Source: a virus
Length of the DNA: 22,670 nt
Reading direction: 5' to 3' (one strand)
Virus record (IMG/VR): IMGVR_UViG_3300027906_000167
Span: 1 to 22,670 of that record
Every line of letters starts with the position of its first letter. Position 1 is the first letter of the stretch. This document shows positions 6,288 to 14,261 of the stretch, piece by piece. The notes under the pieces are model-generated. The model searched no databases. It was not told where the DNA came from and saw only the letters and a program-made list of their open reading frames with translations. Position numbers and translations under genes: made by a program.

Positions 6288-8993
6288 CCCGAAGACCTGA
6301 CAAGGACCAGCAGCACAACCCACTGCCATGTAACCGTTGTTGACCACATATGCTCCTAAACCATTGTTACATTGGTTAATAATAGCACCCTGTGGCACGA
6401 ACTCAGCAATAACACCAGTAGGTGCTGAAATAAAGGTAGCATGGAATGCATTGGTAGACCCTGCAAGGATATCTGCCATGCTACTAGGCATTTGCTGACC
6501 TACTGATATTCTAACCTGTGTAGGTGGTGCAACTCCTGGGAATGGTAGGTCTGTAGTTATATCAACAATACATCCCTTAACCATAGCAAACTGTCCAGTC
6601 AAGGACGTTGCTGTCATATTGAATAGTGCAATAAACTCAAATCTACCTGAGTTTAAGAATGATGATATCCAGTTGGCCTGGTTGATTATCTCACCATCAG
6701 CAACATTTTCAATGGTATTACCTTCTATCTTGACGTTTTGAGAGTTGATCATCAACGACTCAATAGCAGCATAACTTGTCTTCGCTGCTTGTACCTTTAA
6801 CTCACCACTGACTGCGATGTCTCTATCACCTTCAAATCTTTCAGAAGATTTCTGCTCTGAAGAATCCTTAAGACCACCTGATAACTGAGGTCCAGTCGGA
6901 GTACGTCCCATATAATCAGCAGAAGGATCGAATGGAATATCTTTTACTGGATAGAAACCACCTAAATTATGTTTCTTAAGTACCTTATCCCTTCCTGAAG
7001 GACCATACATTGCTATGTCTTGTGACTGTGATATCACATCATCTGATACTGTACCCTGAGTAACATTAGTATCTACCTGTGACATAGCACCACCAGTACC
7101 AGTAACATCAGGTTGAGAAGAAGATCCTTCTGACTCTGACTGTGGACCTTGAGAGTAGTGACCATTCCATGATCCTGCTACCTCTTGATGCATGTTACCC
7201 ATGACCTTAACATAGAAGTCACCCTCTACTGTTAAGCAGTAATTACCTTTAATATTCTCACACTTATCCTTAGCAATGATCTTAGTCTCATTGTTAGGTA
7301 CATTGGTATGTCTGTTACCCCATTTATCTTCAAAACTACTGACACCACCAGGTCCACTAACTACTCTCTTAATTTTACCATCAGTAGCATCATCTATAAT
7401 TCTTGTACCACTGAGATGACTGGTTACCTGCATTAAATATGGATTGGTATCCTTAAACATCTGATCGATGTAAGAACCAGTAACTGATGGTCCACCAGTC
7501 CCTGTTGCCATATTCAGAGACGTTAAGTCTTCTCCTGAGACACCTGCTCCTTGATAATCTACATTGATTAAAGCATTAACATTCTCATAGGGAGTACCTT
7601 TAATAGCATCTTCTATGTTGTCGCATTCCGTGGATCCTATCAGTGGGAACCACCCCTTAGACTTCGGCCTCTTTATCTTCCTGTTACAACTCTTTTTAAA
7701 TAGTGCTCCTAGTATTGCCATAAGGATTTGAAGGAGACTACCCCAGTCTAATGAGGTGAAATCAAATTCAAATATACTCTGCACTGTCTCACCCAGTGCC
7801 ATTGCTTTACCTAGCATACCTTTGGCAGTGCTGATAGCAGAGATAACATCACCAGCAACATCCTTAACACGATTCATTGCAGATGTGATACCACTTAGGA
7901 CACGGTTGCTTACTCCTTTAACAGCAGAGTCAATGGTCTTACCTAATTTAGACGTAGCTATCTTATCTACAGCAAGGCTCGCCATTTGGTTAGCAAAGTT
8001 TGCCGTATCACTCAGTGCTCCCTTCACCAGTCCTAACCACATTGGTGTCTTAGCACAGAATAGTGCGAAGATCTGATCCAAGAATGACATCAATAGGTTA
8101 ACAACTATCAGTGGTACGAATGAAGATATAATCTTCACCAACATTCCTACAACCTCAGCAATTAACTTTGCCATTACCTCTTTCAAGGGTGCAAGAATAC
8201 CTGCTATACCACCAGAGAGGAAGTTCATTGTCTTCCCTAGGTGCTCTCTAACTTTATCTCCTGCTATAGTCTTACCAGTGATCAGGGATATCAATCCATT
8301 CTCAGCTCTACCGAGTGCTGCTGACATATTACCTAACTCAGTCAGCATCCTCTTTAAATCTTTCTCAAATCCACCACCAGCAGGACCAGCGACACCATCT
8401 CCAACTGATTGCATATCAACAGGTGGTTTAATGGGGTGAGTTACTGCATTACCAGGCGTTGTTGCCTCTGCCATGTTAATACCACCACCTCTTGCCTCCT
8501 CCTGTTTTCCTGTTGGAGATGCAGGTGTGTTTTCATTCTTAGGGAATGGGTTTCCACTCCTTGCATTATTATTAACAAGGTCAGTCTGTTGTGGAGTGCT
8601 GGTCTTTAATTCATTTGCAGGTCCAGCATCTGCAATAGTCGTGGCACCGTCTGACTGTTCCTGTGAAAATCCTCTGAATGCTCCTAGTACACAAGGTAAC
8701 TGTGCTTCTTCACCATCAAGGAAGAAACCTAATACCCATGCGCCTGGTTGTAATTCTGTTGTAGTACCTGCTGACTTAGTTTGTGGTTGGTCAGTTGGTA
8801 GTAATACTGTTGCCCAAGGGAGTACCTCTTTAGGTACCTCTTCTAAATATGCCTTTCCTTCTGAGTTACCTGTATACCAACCAAGGATACGCACCTTGAT
8901 ACGACCTAGCTCGGAAGGATCTCGAATCTCTTCGACTTCTCCTACCCACCAAGTAAATGTATCTCTTCCAAGATAGTCGGTACGTACGCCCAT
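6267..8993 (-). CDS. 5: gp5-like baseplate hub/spike protein without lysozyme domain
   Basis: This encodes 908 residues. The N-terminal 110 or so form the gp5 OB-fold (WWVGEVEEIRDPSELGRIKV, then LPWATVLLP, LQPGAWVLGFFLDGEEAQLP and VLGAFRG). A polar Asn/Pro/Gly-rich linker follows (about 115-205). A long hydrophobic, helical segment (about 255-330, including FVPLIVVNLLMSFLDQIFAL) and Ala-rich helices come next. The GNY.LTVEGDFYVKVMGN repeats near the middle-to-late part match the gp5 beta-helix spike. The C-terminus has a Cys-containing end (NQCNNGLG...VGCAAGPC). The T4 gp5 lysozyme motif is absent, as I believe is usual in cyanophages. The protein should form the membrane-piercing tip of the tail. 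ATG 8993 lies about 20 bases after a GATAAATA late-type promoter. Confidence 0.9.
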   Translation of the reverse strand: MGVRTDYLGRDTFTWWVGEVEEIRDPSELGRIKVRILGWYTGNSEGKAYLEEVPKEVLPWATVLLPTDQPQTKSAGTTTELQPGAWVLGFFLDGEEAQLPCVLGAFRGFSQEQSDGATTIADAGPANELKTSTPQQTDLVNNNARSGNPFPKNENTPASPTGKQEEARGGGINMAEATTPGNAVTHPIKPPVDMQSVGDGVAGPAGGGFEKDLKRMLTELGNMSAALGRAENGLISLITGKTIAGDKVREHLGKTMNFLSGGIAGILAPLKEVMAKLIAEVVGMLVKIISSFVPLIVVNLLMSFLDQIFALFCAKTPMWLGLVKGALSDTANFANQMASLAVDKIATSKLGKTIDSAVKGVSNRVLSGITSAMNRVKDVAGDVISAISTAKGMLGKAMALGETVQSIFEFDFTSLDWGSLLQILMAILGALFKKSCNRKIKRPKSKGWFPLIGSTECDNIEDAIKGTPYENVNALINVDYQGAGVSGEDLTSLNMATGTGGPSVTGSYIDQMFKDTNPYLMQVTSHLSGTRIIDDATDGKIKRVVSGPGGVSSFEDKWGNRHTNVPNNETKIIAKDKCENIKGNYCLTVEGDFYVKVMGNMHQEVAGSWNGHYSQGPQSESEGSSSQPDVTGTGGAMSQVDTNVTQGTVSDDVISQSQDIAMYGPSGRDKVLKKHNLGGFYPVKDIPFDPSADYMGRTPTGPQLSGGLKDSSEQKSSERFEGDRDIAVSGELKVQAAKTSYAAIESLMINSQNVKIEGNTIENVADGEIINQANWISSFLNSGRFEFIALFNMTATSLTGQFAMVKGCIVDITTDLPFPGVAPPTQVRISVGQQMPSSMADILAGSTNAFHATFISAPTGVIAEFVPQGAIINQCNNGLGAYVVNNGYMAVGCAAGPCQVFGLPVLLN

Positions 8994-9012
8994 AGTATAT
9001 TAGTTGTTTCTT

Positions 9013-9468
9013 TTATTTATCAAGTCTCTCGAAGCAGAATTCACCTTCAGACTCTTCCTTACCCCATCGAAACTTACCAGTCTCTAGATCATACCCAGTA
9101 TCTATAGCACGATACTGTTTACCATTGAATCTTATTTTGGAGACCATCCTCGTATTACCTTGGATGCATTCTCCATCAGTATTGCCATTCCACCAAACTC
9201 CATCCCAGTTCCAAATGAAAGGACAGGACTCAACACCAGTAGTAATATTAGTAGTTTTAGTATAGACGATGTTTTCATCCATCTTCTGCCAATCGTATTG
9301 AATGTAATTATATGGATCGTCTTCTCCCTTATACTTATACCAAGACTTAGCTATGAGTATACCATAACTAGGTTCTACTATTCGTATATCAATCTGAGGC
9401 CATTGTGAAGGATTAGAGAATGCTTGATTTCTATTCCTATAGTGACCTACTACTGCATTAAACAACAT
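9013..9468 (-). CDS. cpeT: CpeT-like phycobiliprotein lyase (host-derived)
   Basis: This encodes 151 residues of the CpeT/CpcT family, whose cellular members attach bilins to phycoerythrin or phycocyanin cysteines. Visible family features are the N-terminal GHYRNRNQAFSNPSQWPQID, a DPYNY segment near residue 50, a conserved Cys pair region (GVESCPFIWNWDGVWWNGNT then DGEC), and the C-terminal YRAIDTGYDLETGKFRWGKE with a final FCFERL. It is shorter than the roughly 200-residue cellular proteins. ATG at 9468 is the start; the TTG one codon earlier is less likely. It overlaps the oxygenase gene by 11 bases. Phage CpeT may alter antenna assembly or bind pigments during infection; activity cannot be judged from sequence. 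Confidence 0.87.
   Translation of the reverse strand: MLFNAVVGHYRNRNQAFSNPSQWPQIDIRIVEPSYGILIAKSWYKYKGEDDPYNYIQYDWQKMDENIVYTKTTNITTGVESCPFIWNWDGVWWNGNTDGECIQGNTRMVSKIRFNGKQYRAIDTGYDLETGKFRWGKEESEGEFCFERLDK
9014..9021 (-). promoter_or_regulatory. Late-type promoter for gp5
   Basis: The minus strand reads GATAAATA, one base off the TATAAATA consensus, 20 bases before the gp5 ATG. It includes the TAA stop codon of cpeT. Confidence 0.55.
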
Positions 9469-10102
9469 CAATATCTTTCCAACTATGGGGATCTATAATA
9501 GCAAACTCATTGTCACTCTTAGCATCAGATGCTGTTACTATTATATCATATGATATAGAATATCTTGGAGTGTTACCATGATACTCTTCTACCTCATGCT
9601 CTATGTTAGATGGGAATATGAATAGTCTACCCTCTTCAGGTACATACTGAGTATCACCATAACTGAGGTCATTCAATTCTTCTACATGTATAGGTAGTCT
9701 ATGTATATTAGGTGAATAGAATTTAAGTTTACCACCAGTCAATGCACTACCTGTCTTAGGATAATATACTACAGATAATACTGAGTTTGGGTGAGTATGT
9801 CTATTGATCTTACCACCCCTCTCTACTACCACAGGCCATGCCTTTGACGCATATATTTTAATCTTATTTACATCAACATTAAAAGCACTGAGGTATTGTC
9901 TACAATGAAATGCCACCTGACTGTTTAACCAGGTGAATCTATCATCATCGAATAACAAATAGTCACCATAGTTATCCCCAGAATAACTGTTGGTTGACGC
10001 AGAAATCCCTCCCATATACTCAAGCATTTGCTGCTTGGTATCCTGAGAGGGGTTTAGATCTTCATGATATATTGCGGTTGGAAACCATAAATCAATCGTC
10101 AT
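9458..10102 (-). CDS. Putative 2-oxoglutarate/Fe(II) oxygenase-like protein
   Basis: This encodes 214 residues resembling the '2OG-Fe(II) oxygenase, putative' family common in cyanophages. The N-terminus MTIDLWFPTAIYHEDL is typical. The core has INRHTHPNSVLSVVYYP (H102, H104), a strand GGKLKFYSP, EEGRLFIFPSNIEHEV (H169) and TPRYSISYDI (R180). H102/H104 and H169 would bind iron and R180 would bind 2-oxoglutarate. The usual HxD is HxH here, which I recall as common in this family. It overlaps CP12 by 11 bases and cpeT by 11 bases, so the three are one translational unit. The substrate is unknown; hydroxylation of protein or small molecules is possible. Confidence 0.8.
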   Translation of the reverse strand: MTIDLWFPTAIYHEDLNPSQDTKQQMLEYMGGISASTNSYSGDNYGDYLLFDDDRFTWLNSQVAFHCRQYLSAFNVDVNKIKIYASKAWPVVVERGGKINRHTHPNSVLSVVYYPKTGSALTGGKLKFYSPNIHRLPIHVEELNDLSYGDTQYVPEEGRLFIFPSNIEHEVEEYHGNTPRYSISYDIIVTASDAKSDNEFAIIDPHSWKDIDVV

Positions 10103-10319
10103 ATACTAGACACTCTGGCTCATCTGGATGTTGATCGCAGAATAATTCTAAAGCATTTGGATCATGATGATCACCTGCTACAATCTCATCGTGGTGATGC
10201 TCTTCATATTCTATTAAGTCATGTAACTCTTCTTTATAGTGCCTTCTAGCAGCAGGGTTGAGTTGAGGATCATCTAGTAATTCCTTATCATGCTCAATGT
10301 GTTGCTCTATAGTTGTCAT
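10092..10319 (-). CDS. cp12: CP12-like Calvin-cycle inhibitor (host-derived)
   Basis: This encodes 75 residues. The C-terminus, ALELFCDQHPDEPECLVYDD, is the diagnostic CP12 motif: C61 and C70 flank a proline turn and the chain ends in YDD, the region that binds GAPDH. CP12 locks GAPDH and phosphoribulokinase into an inactive complex, shutting down the Calvin cycle. The N-terminal cysteine pair and the AWDxVEE phosphoribulokinase-binding motif of plant and host CP12 are absent. The middle is highly charged and His-rich (EEHHHDEIVAGDHHDP). Together with TalC it should favour the pentose phosphate pathway. It is the first gene of a three-gene unit behind a CATAAATA late-type promoter and overlaps the oxygenase gene. 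Confidence 0.9.
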   Translation of the reverse strand: MTTIEQHIEHDKELLDDPQLNPAARRHYKEELHDLIEYEEHHHDEIVAGDHHDPNALELFCDQHPDEPECLVYDD

Positions 10320-10343
10320 GGTTGTCTCTGTAGAGTGTATAGT

Positions 10344-10351
10344 TATTTATG
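10344..10351 (-). promoter_or_regulatory. Late-type promoter for CP12/oxygenase/cpeT
   Basis: The minus strand reads CATAAATA, one base off consensus, 24 bases before the CP12 ATG. It contains the TAA stop codon of the gp27-like gene. No convincing sigma70-type -35/-10 pair is seen here. Confidence 0.6.
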
Positions 10352-11897
10352 CTTCTTGCTTAGGAACTGAGTCTCTAACTAGGTATAACTTGGTCGTTAA
10401 CCCAGTTTTTTGGTAGATATGTGTGAGTCCCGCAATAATATACTTACCACTGAACCTATAATCTAACAAAACCTCTTCATCTTCCTCTGTTGAAGAAGGT
10501 ATCTTTACATCAATGACATTCCCTGCTGTTAATGCAGTATTGCCAGCAACGGTGAGGTTTAACTTAATTGCCTTGAATAAATTATACCTTGCTGCGGCAT
10601 ATTGTGCAACTGCAATGTTATCAATATTAGAGTTTGTTCCATTCTCAACATTTTGATTACTACTCTGATTCTTCATACCAGGTAATGCCCTGATCTTCAT
10701 CCTAGTAGGTTGTGACTTCTCTATGTCAAAGAATTCAGGTATCAAGAATGGTGGTTGTGCTTGGTTACCCCTTGTAGCATCATTACCGTCTACTACTTTA
10801 TTTGCCTTTGCAAATACCTGTTGGAAATTAAGTACCTTAAGAGCACTGATTGTACCACTAGGTGCTGATGATAACCCAGTACCAGAGAATTGTCCAGTCT
10901 CCTGGTCAAAAGCAACAGCATCTACAGACTCATTTGCTGCTGCCTCTTTCTTCTTACCAGATGTAGGAGTATAACTATCCTTCTGTGATGCTAATGATAT
11001 ACCAATAGCAGCAGTCTTATAGGTACCCATCCTCATATTAGCAAGATGATTTGCCTTATCAGGATAGGTTAATGTCTCAATAGCATACCTTGGATCTGCT
11101 CCCTCTTGAGCACCTTGCACATAGGTGTATGTGTAGACACCATTCCTAGTTGCTTCACCTTTAGCAATACTATCAATAGATCTAAAGTTAAATCCATTCC
11201 TATTAGACCAGAATAAGAATCCAGACTGTTTATTACCACCTTTACTAGAAGCTAATCTAGTTACCTTATCTGATAGGTAATGAATAACATCACTAGGTTT
11301 CCAACTACATGCTATGAAAGTAACTTTGGAATGATTCTCAAAATTATATTTGTTTGCCTTCCTACTACCCTTAGTCTTAAGATAAGTGTCACAGATGTGC
11401 TTTGGTATATTCTCTACATCCTTTGACTTCTCTCCTGGACCAAAGGACTTGAATACTTTATTACTCTCGTCATGATACATCTCTGGAGATACACAGTGTA
11501 AGATATACAACTGTCCTCTCTCAGTCTTAGATATACTACCAATCTTATAGACAGTTAACTCAACATCTAAGTGATCATTCCTGATAGCAGTACCAGTTAC
11601 CATCTTAATGATAACCTTCTCACCACCCTGTAGATTCTTATTCCAATCAATAGCATCTAAAATACTGATGTCACACCTTAAGAAAGAAGACTCAATAGAT
11701 TCATGGTACTGAAATTCCAATACCATCTCAGTCATATCATATAGTTTCTTACCGTTTGCTGTTTCTAACTGTAACTTCTGGATCTCAAAATCCCTAGCAT
11801 TGTCAGCATTAAACGCACCCCCACTTGGACTAGCACCATAACTAATCCTCTGCCAGGCAGTCTTTACACCATTAATGTATTCTACTACTTGTGACAT
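10347..11897 (-). CDS. Baseplate hub protein, gp27-like (putative)
   Basis: This encodes 516 residues starting MSQVVEYINGVKTAWQRISY. No signal peptide or membrane helix is present. The beta-rich first half (VLEFQYHESIESSFLRCDIS, LTVYKIGSISKTERGQLYIL, HCVSPEMYHDESNKV) fits the hub fold shared by T4 gp27 and other contractile-tail hubs, where a 'F..SPE' strand is followed by a helical insert. The C-terminal part (LTVAGNTALTAGNVIDVKIP then SGKYIIAGLTHIYQKTGL) has the short motifs seen at the end of such hub proteins. It follows the tape-measure-like gene with no gap (TAAATG) and precedes gp5 in order, as gp27 does in T4-type hub modules. Assignment to gp27 rests on these resemblances and position; I cannot run a profile search. 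Confidence 0.65.
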   Translation of the reverse strand: MSQVVEYINGVKTAWQRISYGASPSGGAFNADNARDFEIQKLQLETANGKKLYDMTEMVLEFQYHESIESSFLRCDISILDAIDWNKNLQGGEKVIIKMVTGTAIRNDHLDVELTVYKIGSISKTERGQLYILHCVSPEMYHDESNKVFKSFGPGEKSKDVENIPKHICDTYLKTKGSRKANKYNFENHSKVTFIACSWKPSDVIHYLSDKVTRLASSKGGNKQSGFLFWSNRNGFNFRSIDSIAKGEATRNGVYTYTYVQGAQEGADPRYAIETLTYPDKANHLANMRMGTYKTAAIGISLASQKDSYTPTSGKKKEAAANESVDAVAFDQETGQFSGTGLSSAPSGTISALKVLNFQQVFAKANKVVDGNDATRGNQAQPPFLIPEFFDIEKSQPTRMKIRALPGMKNQSSNQNVENGTNSNIDNIAVAQYAAARYNLFKAIKLNLTVAGNTALTAGNVIDVKIPSSTEEDEEVLLDYRFSGKYIIAGLTHIYQKTGLTTKLYLVRDSVPKQEA

Positions 11898-14258
11898 TTA
11901 CATAAACTCCACAGGGTCAGTCATAAACTCAGCAATGATGCCATACTTAGGTTGTATATACTTATCAGCATCATGATGATCCTCACCAGGAACAATGATA
12001 GGGTTATCTGTGCTCATATCAGCTCCAGTCATCTGTCCAGGTGCTGCATCATCTACAACTACAGTAGAGGCACTATCTTGAAGAGCATTCTGTAACTTCT
12101 CAAATTTCTGTTGTTGGAATCTCTGTTTTGCATCATCGATTACCTGACCTGCCTTCTGTAACATACCAGATGCTTGATATATCGAATGACCTTGCTTATC
12201 AAAGTCAAAGAATCCTCCTGTTGCCTGATCAGCAGCACCTGCCAACCATCTCATTATACCTCTAGGTTTATCATCCTTAGGCTTCTCTGGTTTTATCTTC
12301 TTCGGTACAGGTGGTTGTGGTGGTTTGTTAGCTTTAATAACTTTACCACCTCTAGCAAAACCTGCTGGTAGAGCATAACCACCTCTCTTTGCCTGTTTTA
12401 ATCTTCTATTTGTTAAACCTTTATCACTTCTGGTAGCAGGAGTATCAAATGGTACTACGAATGCCCCACCTGATGCCATCTTAGATCCAACCCACTCAGT
12501 GCCATGACCAATGAATGATGTTGACTTACCATCTAATGATACAGGATATCCTGACTGTGGACCATGAATCCAACCACCTTTAGCAAACAATCCACCTTTA
12601 GCATAACCACCTTCCTTAATATCCTTAGCTGTCATCCCTGCTTCTTTTGCTTCTTCAGCAGATACAGGTCCACCTGACTTATTATAGTCTTCCATCACAC
12701 CAGCAGGGTAATCATTACCCATCTTCATACCAATTTGAATTGCTACCCTCTGTTTAGGTGACATCTTCTCACCTTCAGTATACCTTTCACCACCATATTT
12801 TGTATACCTTTCTTCTGACTTAGTACTTCCACCTCCTTTCTCCATCTCTTTAGCATCTGTACCACCTGTGAAGAGTTTCAACACAGCAGTTAATGCTTTC
12901 ATTCCAAGGAATAGGGGCCAGAATAGTACCTTGAATCCTATACCAATAATCTTACTGATGATCGGCATATGAGGTTCTACTGCATCAAGAATACCACTTA
13001 GGAATGCTCCAAGAGTAGAGAAGAATTCCTCCATTGGTTTCTTTATATCAGCTATAACAGTACCAAAGGTATCACCAATCATCTTAAAGAATCTACTGAC
13101 TGGTTCTACTATAGGTTGTATCAATCCACCTACTGCATCACCAATCTTACCACCTGCCATACCACCGATAGCACCACCTATGGCACCCATACCTGGTATA
13201 CCAAGTGCTTTACCTGCCATGTCACCTAGTTTGGCACCCACTGCCTGACCACCAGCAGCACCAGCACCAGTAGCTGCTGCCTCGACATTAGTAGCACCAT
13301 CACCTTTCGCTGCTAAGAATCCAGCAGCACCAGCACCAAATCCAGCAGTAAGTTTACCTGCTTTAGAACTAAAGAAGTTACCCTTACCAGCTCTTGCCTT
13401 CTTAAGTTTAAAGTCTCTAAACTTCTGATCCTTACTCTGTAATCCAAATAGTCTCTGAAGACCTCCTACTATACCTCCTATTACCTTCTTAGCACCCTCA
13501 AGCATCAACTTAGGATTCTTGAGTAATGTATATCCAGCAAATATAGGTACCGCACCAGTAAGGAACTTGATTATACCAAAGAATCCCTTCAAACTAATAG
13601 GATTCTCTAAGAATTGTACAAGTCCACCCAGTGACATTCCACCGATGAATGAGAATATATTAAATACAAACTTACCTATAGCAGCTAGAGTTAATCCTAA
13701 CTTAGTAACTGCTTTAGGATTCTTTGATATCCATTCAAATATCTTGAATTTGATCGCATCCATCAACAGACCGAACAATCCAAATATAGCAGCAAACAGA
13801 CCACCACCTGTCTTCTTAGCTGCTCCTATAGCACCAGATACTATACCTTCCTTCTTAGACTTAGCTTTCTCTGCCTTCTCTTCCTTAGTATTCCTTAGTT
13901 GAAACTTCCTTCTCTTCTCTGCTTGCTTATCTTTAAATAATTTTCTCTTTCTATCTTTCTTATCAGTGAGAGCCTCTTGCTTCTGTATCTTATCAGCACT
14001 CTTTACCTGACTTCTAATATTATCTCTCCAACTCTCTACTGTATTCTGTGTATTAGCAGCAATACTATTAAGAGTAGATCCTAATGAGTTTATACCAGAA
14101 ACAATTGACTTAAGTCCAGCTCCAACACTTCTCTCAACAGTTGGTAGTCTCTGAGCAGCAGTTAACGGTGTATATTTCGACTGAACACCAGTGACCCCTT
14201 TATAAGAGATCATCTTATACATGGATGCCTTTTTAACTTTAGCAGAAACTTTTGCCAT
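11898..14258 (-). CDS. Tape-measure-like protein B (paralogue of the 774-residue protein)
   Basis: This encodes 786 residues. Residues about 90-140 are very basic (KDRKRKLFKDKQAEKRRKFQ). Hydrophobic helices follow from about 150 to 270 (FEWISKNPKA, AAIGKFVFNI), then Gly-rich stretches (GAIGGAIGGMAGGKIGDAVG) and another hydrophobic block. The C-terminal third has tape-measure-type FAKGG repeats (YAKGGLFAKGGW, GFARGGK, MASGG). Motifs match the neighbouring 774-residue protein in the same order, so the two arose by duplication. It probably spans or enters the tail tube and may reach the host membrane. Which of the pair acts as the ruler cannot be told. A gap of three bases separates it from the previous gene; an AATAAATA element lies 69 bases upstream. 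Confidence 0.65.
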   Translation of the reverse strand: MAKVSAKVKKASMYKMISYKGVTGVQSKYTPLTAAQRLPTVERSVGAGLKSIVSGINSLGSTLNSIAANTQNTVESWRDNIRSQVKSADKIQKQEALTDKKDRKRKLFKDKQAEKRRKFQLRNTKEEKAEKAKSKKEGIVSGAIGAAKKTGGGLFAAIFGLFGLLMDAIKFKIFEWISKNPKAVTKLGLTLAAIGKFVFNIFSFIGGMSLGGLVQFLENPISLKGFFGIIKFLTGAVPIFAGYTLLKNPKLMLEGAKKVIGGIVGGLQRLFGLQSKDQKFRDFKLKKARAGKGNFFSSKAGKLTAGFGAGAAGFLAAKGDGATNVEAAATGAGAAGGQAVGAKLGDMAGKALGIPGMGAIGGAIGGMAGGKIGDAVGGLIQPIVEPVSRFFKMIGDTFGTVIADIKKPMEEFFSTLGAFLSGILDAVEPHMPIISKIIGIGFKVLFWPLFLGMKALTAVLKLFTGGTDAKEMEKGGGSTKSEERYTKYGGERYTEGEKMSPKQRVAIQIGMKMGNDYPAGVMEDYNKSGGPVSAEEAKEAGMTAKDIKEGGYAKGGLFAKGGWIHGPQSGYPVSLDGKSTSFIGHGTEWVGSKMASGGAFVVPFDTPATRSDKGLTNRRLKQAKRGGYALPAGFARGGKVIKANKPPQPPVPKKIKPEKPKDDKPRGIMRWLAGAADQATGGFFDFDKQGHSIYQASGMLQKAGQVIDDAKQRFQQQKFEKLQNALQDSASTVVVDDAAPGQMTGADMSTDNPIIVPGEDHHDADKYIQPKYGIIAEFMTDPVEFM

Positions 14259-14261
14259 CTA

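Noticed and set aside
7756-8076. 106-residue plus-strand frame in gp5
   Set aside because: It is antisense to the hydrophobic region of gp5 and its apparent membrane segments come from the complementary codons.
8473-8976. 167-residue plus-strand open frame opposite gp5
   Set aside because: It is a shadow of the well-supported gp5 coding frame, with Ser/Pro/Cys-rich composition, no ribosome-binding site and no family resemblance.
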